Below, piece by piece: positions 36,801-50,800 of a stretch of DNA of 64,000 nucleotides; within the stretch, counting starts at the first letter, position 1, and every line of letters starts with the position of its first letter. The notes beneath the pieces are model-generated. The model had not been told where the DNA came from. It worked only from the letters and a program-made list of their open reading frames with translations, and ran no database searches. The DNA comes from Paramecium octaurelia (Eukaryota; Ciliophora; Oligohymenophorea; Peniculida; Parameciidae), in the NCBI GenBank assembly GCA_905182995.1, contig CAJJDP010000071.1, positions 296,714 to 360,713 of the forward strand. The letters are read 5' to 3'. A program made the translations under genes and the position numbers.

Positions 36801-37592
36801 GCTAGCATTAACTATCCTCTTTCTGTACATTAAAATGAAACCTATCTAATCAATTCATTCAAGCATATAAATAGAACATCACTTGCTTATTACAATTTAG
36901 ATTTGTGATCAATACTTGGATTTTAGGAGATATTCTCCAATTGATTTTAAAGCCATTTCTTTAGATTAATAGCATCATTTCTCCCAGTAGGCTCACTCGA
37001 AAAGAAATGTGTACTTGTGTGTTTCATGTCTTTAACTACCCCAAATATTATTCAGATAAGTACGTATTTTTTTCTTGATTGATAATTTCCTCTCAGTATG
37101 CTGTATGCTTGAAATGTCTTCAAAATAGCCCTTTTCTAATCCATTTTCTATGGTCGTTTTTAAATTTAGCATTACATTTTTCCTATTCCCACTCACTTCC
37201 TTTAAGTCTTACGCTACCCAATTGAGATTGAAGTCGGAATATTTTTCTAAAATTTAAAGTACATCATCGAATGTATTTTCGAGATTTTATGTTTTATAGT
37301 AGTACCTTTGACTTTAAATCATATATTCCTGATTGTGTCTTCTCTCTTTTTGCTAATGAATATATTCGCTTAATCGTATTTCTGCTATTTACTGCTTTTC
37401 CTTTATTTACTATTATAGTGTCTTATGTCTAAATGAATCCGCAAGATGAGAAATATCTCTTTAAAAACTTGAAATTGATTATATTTTGCTGGAACGACTT
37501 GAGGTAAGATTAACTTTATAATCTAATAAATTTTTTAAGAAACCAGTTGTAGTCCCTTTGGATTAATTTAGTACTGGAGAGTAACTGTTCAT
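33839..37592 (-). CDS. Coiled-coil/EF-hand protein with a dynein p28-like segment
   Basis: 1241 residues with one 28-nt intron at 37036-37063; spliced length is 3 x 1242. Residues about 60-300 are helical and contain VLFICLNELIRQVSFQCTERGQLML, which resembles the RQV..C.ERG.LL signature of axonemal dynein light chain p28. A coiled coil (QLEQQVEFEQQQDGLNEKIL) and a long low-complexity Gln/Asn/Ser linker follow. The C-terminus has one canonical EF-hand (DLDGNKKINNNE, residues near 1073) and helices. I infer a calcium-responsive ciliary component. The p28 match is local and the rest of the protein is unlike p28. Confidence 0.72.
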
Positions 37593-37973
37593 TATTAATA
37601 TGTTATTAATAAAAACTATCTAAAATTAAATTATTCGATAGCTTTTTGTTTTCTAACAATAAATATTATTCAACTTTGGAATTCCGAAAGATTTAATTTT
37701 ATTAAAATATTAATATATTCATATTTTTGAGTAATTATATAAATTAAGATTATTCTCCTATAATTAAACGAAAAACCTTTCCAAAATGCTGCAATCAATT
37801 AGTTCTTAGTTAAATGATTGATTATCAGCTTAGATTTAGAAACCTGCAATTTCCATACTCATTAAGTTTAAATAGAATAAAGTTTATTTTTATGTTTTTC
37901 CTTATCAGATAAGGAGATTGATGTAGCAGTCGATTACAATCATAATTATAACAATTATTATTTTAATATTATT
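37593..37973. other. AT-rich spacer
   Basis: No confident gene. A plus-strand stretch near 37810-37920 contains an intron-like 27-nt GT...CAG segment and short open frames, but nothing recognisable. Confidence 0.4.
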
Positions 37974-38760
37974 TCATTATCTTAACTCAAAACTTTCTAA
38001 ACATAGAGGGCAATAATAATTTCTTTTTTATAATTAATCATCCAATATAAAATAGTATTCACACCCTTGTCCATCACAAATCTTGATCTTCTATGAGTTA
38101 TTCTTTAATAGTTTGTTTCTCAATTCAGCAATTTGATTTTCATAAAGTTAATATAACAAAATTTATTAAACATTCGTATAGTCAGGATTAAATTTCATTT
38201 AACAATTTTTAATACAAATGTTCTTAAATTTGCAAGTAGAGGCCTGCTTAATCTATTCGAATAACCTATTTTCCACATCTTAAGTAAGGGAAACATGTTG
38301 GCAATATTAATTCAAAAGAGAACCACTAGAAGTGATTTTCTAAACAAAATAACTCTATGAATCATTCTCGCTATGTTGTAATAAATTACCACTTTCAAAA
38401 AGATCTCCAGTGTCTCCAGATTTGCTTTCAATCTGATTTGGATTTAATCTGGGGCCTGTCTAAGAATTTAATTCTGATTAACTAGTCTAAACCAATTATT
38501 GGGATCTATTAGCTCAAAATTCAAATTTACAATTATAGGAGGTTCTAACTTAATTAGAGGATCTGAGAAATTTATTTTTTTTGTTTTCTTAAGTTAGTTG
38601 GGAGTGGGTCCATTAAAATTGACTGAAATAAATCTTAAATAATAATAATAATATTTTCTATATGGTTAATAATATGGCTGCAACACGTTGAATACTTTGA
38701 ATAAGATTTTTGAAAGTAATAGTGAAATTAACGAAAAGAATAAGTGGAATACGAGTTCAT
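37974..38760 (-). CDS. Zinc-ribbon-like protein, unknown
   Basis: 244 residues with two introns, 38657-38685 (GTGT donor, 29 nt) and 38460-38482 (GTTA donor, 23 nt); spliced length is 3 x 245. The N-terminus is Tyr-rich (FRQFHYYFQKSYSKYSTKYY). The C-terminus carries paired cysteines, KICDGQGCEYYF and YYCPLCLESF, spaced like a zinc ribbon or incomplete RING. CKFKNICIKNCQ before them may also bind metal. Its ATG lies 22 bp after the stop of the RING-like gene upstream. Confidence 0.7.
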
Positions 38761-38782
38761 AATAAATTATTATTTATAGCAA

Positions 38783-39622
38783 TCACTACATGCTAATTGA
38801 TCTCAACCTCTTTTATTTGTTGAATTAACTCAAATTGGAAGATTTTGTAGTATCATTAGCATTGTATGATAGCAAACAATAAATGCAAATTGGGAGATAT
38901 AATTAAGTGTCACACTTAACCCAAAAGAACGTACATGTATTACATTACTTCAAATTAAGTTACTCTTAGTATTTTTAGTAGATGGTATCAAGTTAGATTT
39001 TCAAAAGCTTCCTTAATAACACCTCAGAGGCATATTATTTTAACAGTTTATTATTTATTTTTTTTCCGCATATGCAAGAAATTGTTGATTTTTATTAATC
39101 CAATTGTTGCTTAATGTTATTTTGGAAACAATCAAAATGATACTTATGTTTACATTATGTTGTAATGGTTTGAGAATGTGTCTGTTGATGTTATTCTAGA
39201 GTTATTATGGAAAATGATTAGTTTTCTTCTTATTTGGAGTATTGATTATCTAGATGCAATAGACAAAAATTGCATACTATCTCTTTATAATTCACAAGTG
39301 AATAGCCATTTGGGTTGTTCCCATTAAGAAACTTATTTCTCAATCTAATGATTGGTTTAAAAGCAATTCGTATTTTATTTTTCTAATTTCCTTGCCCTTC
39401 ACTTGTACCAGATGCACTTAAATCTACTTTCTTTTTTATTTGTGAATCATAAAGCTTGGGGTTGATGTCTTCTGTGCTGCAAGATGAATGTTTTTTTCTT
39501 CTCTTTTCATTGCGATTCTGCGGCCTAATATATAGGGTTAATTTTTTGTTTAAATTAAAGCAACTACTATTTTTTTACAAAATCGTACTAAGATACTCAT
39601 AGTCACTTAATTAGCTTTACAT
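38783..39622 (-). CDS. RING-type zinc-finger protein with trailing Cys ribbon
   Basis: 279 residues, intronless (3 x 280). It has a basic N-terminus. The RING-like core follows: IVCNFCLLHL, then CKHKYHFDCFQNNIKQQL and SCICGKKINNKLL (C-x2-C, C-x-H-x2-H-x2-C, C-x-C). After a helix comes a second cysteine set (QCNTCTFFWVK and PICIYCLLS). The same layout, including the FFW next to the second set, recurs in the protein at 61013-62131, so the two are paralogues. I infer an E3 ubiquitin ligase or other zinc-binding protein. Confidence 0.75.
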
Positions 39623-39998
39623 TATTTAAAGATTAATTATAAACTAATATTAAATAACTATTGCAAACCTTTTAATTATCCACATTTTATAGAAATTAGT
39701 GCAGATTAAGAATCTAACAATCCATTAGTATTGATAAAACAGACAATCTCTAGTACTAATGAAAATGGAGTTCCACAATTTGTCTACATTAAAACATGGA
39801 TTCTAGACAATCTTCTATGGACGAGTTCATGATTGCATAATTTGTGAAATTGCAGAAGTTTTGAAAAGTAAAGTACTCATATTATATTACTATAATGATT
39901 TTAATTAAAACCCATAATATTAAAATTAATTCATTAATATATAAAGAGAAAATAATTAATAGTAAAACTTAATCCTTCCAAGATTCAAATTTAGAAAG
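39623..39998. other. Spacer with possible gene remnant
   Basis: Plus-strand 39690-39880 has protein-like pieces in two frames (SSTNENGVPQFVYIKTWILD, then VHDCIICEIAEVLK). These may be a relic of a lost gene. Otherwise it is AT-rich promoter DNA for the RING gene and the putative ncRNA. Confidence 0.3.
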
Positions 39999-40100
39999 CT
40001 ATCCAAGTTTAAACCTATTTAATAGGTTGCGGGCAAGGCTCCTATTCCGGAAGCTGAGCTCGTTCTAAATTAAACAAACGAAATCATTTTTATCTTATAT
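39999..40100 (+). ncRNA. Putative Pol III small RNA, copy 1
   Basis: A 102-nt block unusually rich in G+C for this region. It is repeated at 54810-54911 in inverted orientation with a single mismatch (position 40036, A here, G in the other copy), while the flanks differ. It contains a perfect hairpin (AACCTA-TTTAA-TAGGTT), a second possible stem around GGCTC...GAGCT, a third CGTT...AACG stem, and a T5 run near the end that would serve as a Pol III terminator on this strand. No open frame, no tRNA A/B boxes, and no match to U1, U2, U4, U5 or U6 that I can recall. Strand is inferred from the T5 run. Confidence 0.55.
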
Positions 40101-40325
40101 ATATTTTATATGCAATATTAATACAGAGTTTTTATTGACAGAGATGTGTCAAAGTGATTTTAATAATGTCATAAAATAATATATTTAAATTATGTAATTC
40201 ATATATTCCATCAAAAATTCACGTATTAAGGTTAATTAATATCCTTAATATGTGATTGCTTAATACTATTATTATTGGCATTATTATTCTGCTGTTTTGT
40301 AAATTTAAAACTAATTTATTAAATT
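40101..40325. other. Short AT-rich spacer before the pseudokinase gene
   Basis: 225 bp with no coding signal. It likely contains the promoter of the CDPK-like gene. Confidence 0.5.
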
Positions 40326-41810
40326 ATGGGAGTTTGCTAGTCTCGTTCAGATAGAAGGAAATCTCTTAAATAAAAACAACTCCAAATAGAGAGTGAACAA
40401 ACAATCTAAGAGAAAGTGAAAGTTAAAGAAAATGTTGTTCCTCGTCATAAAACAATGCCTTCAATACATTGCTACTCATCAAAAGAAAAGTTGGTTACGT
40501 GCAAAAGCGTGATTGTTTCTAAAATAAAAAAGAGAGTTTATGGAGAAGCATTGGCCAAGTTTTACACAGTTCTCAATTCATAGTTTGTTTATAAAAGTAG
40601 TCTGTTTAGTAATCTTTAGGTAATGACAATATGGGACTAGTCCAGCACAATGTTACTGGTGTAGTAAGAGTGGCAAGAAACATCTTGAAACCCACTGAAC
40701 CTAACCAAGATTTTGACAACCTCATTACTAATCTTCAAGAATAGAGCTATGTAGTCCAAATTATTTAATTTCTAGAGTTCTCTGCATTTTGCCAACATCA
40801 TTGAATTATACCAGGATTCCAAGAGTTATTACGCAATATAAGAGTATTGCAGTGGAGGTTTGCTTATCGATAAGTGTGGTTTAATCAAAGAAGAGGAGGC
40901 CATCTACATAATATCTCAAATTTTGGATATTTTGGAGGAAATTCACAAACAAGATAATTGTCATGGTAGTCTTTCGATATCAAGTTTTGCGTTGCATGAT
41001 TAAACAAACAATCATTACGTGAAATTGATTGATGTCATCCCGGTATTTTAAGCCAAAGAGAAGTCCAAGATTAGTGAAATGCAAAAGGATGATCGCTAAG
41101 CGGTTGCCCTAATTTTATTTTAACTGATAACCAACAAACCAATTACTTCTTAAACAGTTGAAATGATTATCAAAAGACCAAAAGATCTTCCAACGAGAAC
41201 TGAATGGTATCAATTGGTCGTACTCTTGTTGGAATCAAGGAGCTCCATAATTTATGAATCAGTCTTATAGAATAAACAATATAGACAAATAGTACAAAAG
41301 TAGGAAGCCAGATACACGGAAACCATAATCAACAAATCTGTAAAGAGAACCTCATATATTCAACAAAAAATTCTAATTATAATGAATTCCATTTTTTTCA
41401 AAGAACGGTAATTGTAATTAGAGAAGATTTTTAAAAAGAATGACGAAAATAGAAATGGTACACTTTCAAAAGAAGAACTTCAAATTGCTTTAGGAATTGA
41501 GGAGATCATCGATGATTTGTTTGAGAACATCGATTGCGATGGAAATGGGGAAATTGATCTCGATGAGTTTATTCTTCATTCTTGCGATAGAAAAGCATTA
41601 ATAACCGATTTTAATTTAGAGGCCACTTTCAAGGAGTTATCAAGGAAAGAGTACATAGTGCCTTCAAACTTCAGCAGATTGAAAAATTGCAATGAAGAGA
41701 AGATTGAAAATGACATGACAAATTTCTGTAATAGCAAAAGAGTATAGACTTATTTTTAATTATAGATGAGTTTGGAATAGTTCAAAAAACTGATGATGGA
41801 TTTATTATGA
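40326..41810 (+). CDS. CDPK-like pseudokinase with EF-hands
   Basis: 478 residues, introns 40597-40619 and 40751-40775; spliced length is 3 x 479. It starts MGVCQSR, an N-myristoylation/palmitoylation signal typical of membrane CDPKs. The kinase fold is traceable (TGVVRVARNIL, SLHFANIIELYQDSKSYYAI, EYCSGGLLIDK, VKLIDVIPVF), but the catalytic residues are gone. The ATP-anchoring Lys of VAxK is Arg, HRDLKPENILL has become HGSLSISSFAL, DFG has become DVI, and the glycine loop is not recognisable. Two EF-hands have intact loops (NDENRNGTLSKEE near 385 and DCDGNGEIDLDE near 420). I infer a calcium-regulated, membrane-bound scaffold or kinase partner, not an active kinase. Confidence 0.88.
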
Positions 41811-41864
41811 GATCTGCATTGTCTCCTTCGAATATATGATGAATTTTTCAAATTTATAATAATT

Positions 41865-44800
41865 ATGAATTATATATTAATTTTTTTGCTGATAGGCTTT
41901 GCCTCTTGTTAGTGTTAAGATGGGTATATATGGACTAATACGGGATGTAAATGTAATTTAGTGTTTTTATATTAAGTATGCCAAAGCCTTTGTAGTTCAT
42001 GTACGAATGGGTAATGTGATTAATGCCCTCCTTCCTATTATGGTGACTCGACTCATTGCTATAGTAATCATTTAAATAAGCTAGATTGTAAAATTGGATG
42101 CTCTACTTGCACTGATTATTAAGTTTGCACATCATGTGAATCTCTGTATTACTTCCTTGTATAGAATACGTGTTAAAAATGCACTTTTCCTTGCGTAAAA
42201 TGCGATCCCTAAGGAGCTTGTTTAAGTTGTGTTCCTGGATACATGGTAGTGGGAAATAATTGCTTGCAATGTCAAAGTCCATGTATGTAGTGTTCTGGAG
42301 AATTATATAAATGCACATCTTGTCAATAAAGTCCTCCCCAATATTACTATCTAAGTGCTCAATCTTGTCTCTTGTGTGAATTTCCATGCGTAAGTTGCAT
42401 CTCAAAAAACAAATGTACTTCTTGTAATTAAGGTTACTATTTGAATTATGATCAATACTGTACTAAATGTATTGAGCCTTGTTTGGAGTGTAGTAGTCAA
42501 ACAAGATGCTCGAGTTGCATTAGTGAAGTATATTATTTAGCCCCTGGCGATAATTAATGCCAAATTTGTAGGAATTTTGATTCCAATTGTTTAACGTGTA
42601 AAGCTGAACACCAATGCACTTCATGTGAGACTGGTTACTTTGTTTAAGAAGACTACAGGGGTTCATAATTGATTTCGACATGTCAACCATGTTCGTCATA
42701 ATGCCTAACTTGTTCTAATGATTCAAATGAATGTTTGACTTGTAACAATGCCTTTCAACCACCAAATTGTAAACAAACTTGCAGCTCATCACAATTCCAA
42801 GTTGGCATATTATGTTATCCTTGTGCAAGCTAATGTGACACCTGTGAATTAAAATCTATTTAATGTTTAAGTTGCTCTTTGAATAGAATAAGCCCTCCAT
42901 TATGCACATGCAAGGAAACCTACTTTGATTTCAATGGAGTCTGCACTCCTTGTATCTCCAATTGCAAATTTTGCTTCAATCCAGTCTCTTGTTCGAAATG
43001 CTCGGATGGATATTATTTATAATCAAATGTCTGTGTTTAACAATGTGATCCTCTTCATTATATAAGAAGAGATTTCAGCTGCATTTACTGCAACATCAAT
43101 AATTGCATTGAATGTAACATCAATGGCATTTGCGATTAATGTAAACCAAATTACCTGTTATACAATAATCAATGTTATTTCTAGTAGTGTAATTAAGGAT
43201 AGTACACTATCGATAATGAAAATTGTTTAAACTGTCATTATAATTGTTATAATTGTTTAAATTAGCCAGATAATTGTGTTGAATGTTATAATGGTTATTA
43301 CCTCCTAGAAGTTAACCAGATAAATAATTGTGTTGTTGAATGTCCATTAAATTATTATGTACAAAATAAATAATGTTTAAAATGTAACTCCAATTGTTAA
43401 TAATGTTTGCAGGAGAGTGTGTGTACTTCATGTGTTGTTGGAAAGTATCTACTAAATAATAGTTGCCAACAGAACTGTCCAATCTCCTATTATGAAATAG
43501 ACTAATAATGTTTGAAATGTCCAAATTATTGTGAAGTGTGTTATGATCAATACTGTTACAAATGCTAAGTTGGATATTTATTCTTATAAAATTCCTGCTT
43601 AGAATATTGTCCAGATGGTTATTATGGAGATACCCACTCAGAATGCAAGCCATGCTAAAAAATATGTAAGACTTGTGCAAATGATCATGAATGCATATCT
43701 TGTGCTGCACCCTTATTCTATGAAAATAATACATGTATAGGAAAGTGTCCAATCACTTATTACAGAGACCTTGTGGATAACATATGCAAATAATGTATAG
43801 ATGGGTGTGAGATTTGCGAGAATGAAACATTCTGTTATAAATGTTTGCCAAATTATGCTGCATTTAAAAAACAATGTGTGATAGAATGCGATATTGGATA
43901 TTACATAGAAGATTAATATTGTAGAGAATGTGATTTCAGTTGTTACACTTGTCATGGCCCAACAAAGTTTGATTGCACTCTTTGTAAGTATGAATTGAAA
44001 GTGTACAAATCAATGTGCATAGATGAATGTCCTAAGAACACAGTCTTAATAGATGGACAATGCAAAGAATGTCATGAGACTTGCGATACTTGTTATGACT
44101 CTGGCAACTTGAATTGCTTAACATGTAAATCAGAATATATCTTATTAAATAATGGGTGTTATGCTTATTGTCCCACGTAATACTATAAAAATAAGGGACA
44201 ATGCTTGAAATGTTAAGACCATTGTGATATATGCATTAACAATTTGTCATGTCTTCGTTGTGAGAATAACTTCTATTACAGTAATGGTAATTGTTTATCA
44301 GTGTGTCCAAACGGTTACTATGGATATGATGGTATCTGTGAGAAATGTCACTTTTCATGTGCAACCTGCAATGGAGCATTATAAACTAATTGTGTGACAT
44401 GTACACAACCTTTAGTTTTCTATAATAATGAATGTTTATCGGGATGTTTAAGTAGAATGTATAAGGATGCATCCAACAATTGCCTACCTTGTAAAGACAC
44501 ATGTGCAACGTGTACAAACAGTAATAATTGTTCTGAGTGTATTTATAATTACTATTTGGATCCCTTTACAAACAACTGTGTCTTATAATGTGACGTTGGC
44601 TATATGCATAATTTCAAATAGAGAGTATGTTAAGTTTGTGCTACTGGATGTTAATCATGTTTTGGGTAATCGAACAATCAATGTTTATCCTGTTTTCCCA
44701 ATTACTTTTTTTATAAGAATTAATGTTGGTTGGATTAATGTCCATAATCAACATATGAGGAACAAGGTATTTGCCTAGAATGCGATTAAGATTGTATGAC

Positions 44801-47800
44801 ATGTGATGCATAATCACCATGTATCAGTTGCTTGCCTGGTTATTATTATTTTAATTAGAAGTGTATTCAAACATGTCCAGATGGATATTTTGGAGATTAA
44901 AATAATAAGTAATGCAGTTAATGCAAATAAAACTGTAGAGTTTGTTGGGATGCTAATGGCTGTGGTTATTGTTACAATCATTACACTAATAATGGATAAT
45001 TGGATTATTTCCTATTGAATAATGACTGTGTTACTACTTGTCCTGTTAATTATAATTACTTCCTATTTGAATGCACATCCGAAATCACTCCAATCTAATT
45101 AATACAAGATGTAGCACAGTATTGTCATGATGATTCGGGCACTTTCTTAGACATCACTTAAAATAAGTGTGTGAAATGTTATCAAACATGTTAAAAATGT
45201 TTTGGACCTTGGATGGTTCACTGTCTCGAATGTACAAATCTGATTGTCAATCACTATTGTGTGGATACATGTGGACTACAACTTTATTAAAGTGGAAACA
45301 AATGTCTGCTCTGTCATTCTAGTTGCTAATACTGCGAGTCCAACAATAGAATCGATAATTGTATTAGTTGCAAAAGTGGAGCATATCTTTAATTAGTAGA
45401 AAACTAGTCCTATGGTAAATGTGTTAACATTTGCGATGTCGGTTATTACTAAGATGACATCAATAAAGTCAATGGTCAGATCATTTGTAAATTATGTATA
45501 TCCAATTGTCTGACTTGCTTAAATTAAGGTTTTTGCACTTCCTGTGCTTAGCCAAAAGTATTAAGAAATGGATCATGTTTGGACAATTGCAATACAGATG
45601 AATTCTTATCTAAAATAGATAATAAATGTTATAAATGTAAAGGAGGATGTTCTACTTGCACAGATGCCTATTCTTGCACTGCCCCATTGATTGGTTCTTC
45701 GCAAACCTTATATCTATAAAATTATCAAGTATATGCAAGCTGTGGAGAGGGATACTATGCATATTAGTTTAATTGCGAAGAATGTCCAACTGGTTGTTCA
45801 ATCTGTAGTGATAGTAATACATGCACCAAGTGCAGTAGCTCTTATGTTTTATTTAATTCCTATTGTGTTGTCGGATGTACTGGCAAAAGCTACTTTAATA
45901 ATGGTTAATGCTCACCATGTCATAATAATTGTTCACAATGCTATGGAGATGATGAAAACTCTTGTATTTCATGTGATAATGGATTAAAATACATCTTAAT
46001 TTATGATAGCATTACCAGCACTTACATAACTTATTGTAAAGATTCTTGCATCCAAAATTACACTTATGATATTCAATAACGAATCTGTATGTATAATACT
46101 TGTCATAGTTCCTGTTTGACATGCGTAGGAGATCAATAAAATCATTGTTTTACATGTCCTTAGGGCAAGGTGTTAAACCTGGTGAATTATAAGTATGGTA
46201 CTTGTGATGGATCATGTTCTGTTGGAATGTATAATGGCAATGGCATCTGTTAAAAATGCAATGATTTTTGCTAAGAATGCACAAGCTATACTTCTTGCAC
46301 TGTTTGTTAGCCAAATCTTTATCATTTAAACAAATAAATATGTTTAATTTAATGTCCCTTAGGATATTATTAAAATGTTGATACTTTTACATGTGATCAA
46401 TGCGACTCTGATTGCTAAGAATGCATCTACCCAAATGTTTGTATTAACCCTCTGTAAATTTGTGCATCCAATCAATTTCTTTTTCAAAATACATGTATGG
46501 ATTGTCATTGGACATGTTTGACATGTGATGGACCAACCTAATTCGATTGTACAAATTGTGGATACTTATAATTAACTTCAGAACATAGATACATGTACTA
46601 TACCTAATGTTTACTACTGTGTCCAAAGGGAACTGACAATTACAAATGTTTATAATGCCAAGAATAATGTGAAATATGCTCCTCCAATCAGGAGTGTGTT
46701 TCCTGCTTTATAGGATATTTCTTGTAAAATGGTGATTGTGTTACCACTTGTAATCAGGGGTATTATGCTGACCAGGAATTTTAAATTTGTAGAGAATGTT
46801 TCACTGGTTGCTTAGAATGCGTTGGACCAAGATACTCAGAATGTGTGCTTTGTTAACCCAATTATCTACTTTCAGATAATAGATGTTTACCTTATTGTCC
46901 ATACAAACACTTTTATAATTTCATTTCAACCAAGTGTGAGTATTGTGATAGTTTTATTTATGGAAACTCATGTGTAACTGAATGTCCATTGCAGTACTAT
47001 CCTATTAATAATGTGTGTTATCTATGTAATAATAATTGCACAAGTTGTCAAAGTGGTTTGTATTTGTACCAAAAAACTTGTCTATAAAATTGCATTACTG
47101 GCACATTCAATGTGAATGGAGTTTGCTAACCATGTGATGTTTAATGTCACACATGTGAATCCTAATCAGATTATTGCATATCGTGTTCTAGTGTGACTCG
47201 TTATAATGCACCTTTTTGTGAATGTTAAATAGGATATCAACAAGACTCTCCAAATATGGATTGCATCAAATGTGCTAATTAATGTCACTCTTGTGTTTAA
47301 ACTTTTAATAATTGCATTAAATGTAAACCAGATAGAGTACCTAATCCACCTGCATGTACTTGTCCCTATGGTAAATACGATAATGGTGTTAGTTGTGTTC
47401 CTTGTAAACATGAATGTGATGATTGTTTAACAAATACCCTTTGTTTGTTTTGTAAAGGAGATAGAGTTGGTGCTAATTGTTTATGTCGATTGGGATATTA
47501 CGATGATAATTCTAGTTTATACTGTAAGAAATGTGATCATTCATGTACTACATGCACTAAGACTGGTTGTTTAGGATGTTTAGGAAATAGAATTTTAAAT
47601 AATAACAAATAATGTCTATGTCCCTAGGGTTTTTATGAAGATGGCGAATCCATAAATTGTCTTAAGTGTCATTTCAAATGTTCAACTTGTGCAGTCAATC
47701 AATATAATTGTCTAACTTGCAAAGGTGATAGACAATAAATTCCATACTGTAAATGCAAAGATGGATAGTATGATGATGAGGTTAATACTGAATGCTAATC

Positions 47801-50800
47801 TTGTCCTATAGAGTGTTCCACCTGTAATAAGGCTAGTTGTTTAAATTGCAAGGCCAATAGATTTGGTTCAATTTGTGATTGTCCACCAGGTGGAATTGAT
47901 AGACAAGATGTTGGATATATGCATTGCGAGACTTGTGAGTTAGGATTACCAATTATTTAAATGTAACTTGATTTAACTACCTTGATCATCAAATTTGGAA
48001 AATAAGTCACTTTCGATATTGAGAAAGGATGCTCTGAAATCATTGATACATCCATCCTTGGTGTCAATCCAAAATGCAGTATTAATGATTTATCATAAAT
48101 CGTTATTGAATTAGGAATAAATAATTCAATTGAAATTGGAAACCTTATCCAATTATATACTAAAATCACAGGGTTGGACTGTGAACTACCTTACACAACT
48201 ATATTTCCAACTAATATCTAACCTCCTTACATCATCAGTGATAGTGATGTAATGATCTTTGGGCCTTCATAAGTATCAACCTGCGAGATTACTGAATTCA
48301 AGGTATCTTAATACTTTTTTGATGGCCAAAATGGATTTAAAATGGTTTCTTGGACTTTGGATTCAATTTCCCCTTACAATTAACTTACCGAACAATAAAT
48401 TTATGGTATTCTTTATGAAGTCAATCTTTACAAATCCACTATTGTCACCATTCCTCCTAATATTTTACAAGAAAACACCCTCTATAAGTTTAAATATTAA
48501 TTCATTAATTACTTAGGATAACATCAAACTAAATATTATCAGGTTCAATGTGTGTCTCTTAATTTACCTGTCATTTCAATTTTATTTGAAGATCAACAAC
48601 CTTAAGTCTATTATATAAATAATCGAATTTCCATAAAAGCAACCATTCAATAATAATAAAATTGTGACTCACTCAGTCGTATTGATGTAAATACATTTTA
48701 CAAAATTCAAGCCTATTACAAAAACACATTGATTGTTTTGGATAAGCAATTTCATTTCAAACATGCTTCTGAAAAGTATGTTGAAATAGTTATTGAACCC
48801 TACACATTCTCCTAATCAGGGTACTATTAAGTTGTCGTGATGGCTACATTTGATTAATAAAATATTAAGTCAAAACCTATGACTTTCAAAATGCTATTGC
48901 CTGGAATTTCTGCCAAAATCTATGGAGGAAATTAAATCCATAATTTTGGGCAGTCTTTTAATATCACTGCTATTGTAAAGGATTTAAATGTCAAAGAATA
49001 ACAGACTAAAGACATAGAATATTCATGGACATGCTCTAATATGGTATTACAAAAACCTTGTGAAACTGTTGATTAATAACCATTGATAATGATAAACCAA
49101 TAAATCATAAAAATTATAGGTAGAACACTGGCTCCATTTAATTCTTATTAATTTGTTTTGAAAGCACAAAAAGGGAATGTCATTGAAACTACTTCAAGTA
49201 TAATGACGATCGTAGATATAGAAATTTCAACATTTTCTCTGGATACTCCAAGTATTGCACTTAATACTCCAATACTGTTCAACCAAGAATTGTTGTTTGA
49301 AGTTTCTCCTCTGCAAATTACTAATCTACACGGATGCATTATTTATGACTTCTAGCAATTATCAACATTTTCTATTCCTTATAATACTTTTTCAATTTTC
49401 CTATCTAACCTTTTACAAATGAGACAAGACCAAATAAGACTTTAGATTTTTAGCACTGATTCAATATCTTTAACTCCCCTTTTAACTAGTGTTGATATTA
49501 CTACCATTTAACCACCTTTAAATTGTAAATTCAATGTATCACCCTTAAATGGAATATCATTTTAGACAACTTTCAAATTATAAATATAAAGTTGTGTTGA
49601 TTAAAATAATCCGATCTATTACAAATTTATATTCTATTATAATTCTACTCAATATAAGTAAGATATCCTTAGGAATTCTTAAATAAATGCAGACCTTATT
49701 ATCGATTATTAAACACTAAACACATATTCCACGATACTGCCTAAATCAACTAATTCACATTCCATAATTATAGCAATTATTAAAAATTAATTAGGGGCTC
49801 AAACTAATTTAACCTATTCTGTCATCATTGGACAGGATTCAAATGAAATAAATGAGAAATTATTACAATCTGAGTCCGAGACCAACTCGAATTAACCAAA
49901 GTCATTAGAATTTAATAGAAGGTTCCTCTATGATGATTTCGAAAGTAATTTAACAGCTTTATACTATTAATCAAAAGATTTAAATATAGACTAACGCCTA
50001 TCCTTGTTGAATATTCTGACTATTGGAATTGAGTAATACGCAACACCATCTCATCCTATGGATAGTATGAGATCAATTTTATACTCTGATTTGTAAACTT
50101 GGTTAGATTTACCCCTTATAACAGAAGCTACAAGAATGCAGATAAAAAAGGCAAATAAAAGAATAATAATAAATAATACTAATTATTTATAAGATTTCAA
50201 TTAAATTTAAATTTATTTAACAAATCTAAATTCAAGCTTATCGAGAAGTATTGATAATGTTTTATTCATCATTAATTCAATCTCCTAAAATTAAGCTGGA
50301 TACAGAGATTATTAATAAAAGGAAATTGAGAAAAGTGATATGATGTATCTATTGTCTGCTCTTGATTATTTACTCAAATCTTAATCTAATTTTTACTATG
50401 ATTATTTTAATGGAAACATTTCATTATTAAATGAGACTATGTATCAAAGTATTTCTAGCAATTTTGAGTCCATTGTAAACTTGTTATAAAAGCTAAAATA
50501 TGGATTATTATTGGTCTAATAAGTTAATGATGTTCCCATTAAATTTTCAGGGTCTTCCTTTACTCTAATCTTTAACCGGCTAACAACAGAAAAGATGAAT
50601 GAATATTTAAGTGAAATTGAATTTGTAAAAATTGTTGATAAACCAATAGATAACAGTACTCAAATCTCCTAAAGTTTATTGCTGAATTTCAGTTATTGTC
50701 ATTACTTAGAAAATCCCTTTATCTTAAATCCCTCATTTCCTAATAACACTCATTTTACAACAATTTAATCTATAGAGCCTACTTTGCAAAATGGCAGTCT

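Noticed and set aside
39999..40100. tRNA, or spliceosomal U RNA
   Set aside because: There is no cloverleaf with T-arm consensus, and none of the invariant U1, U2, U4, U5 or U6 sequences.
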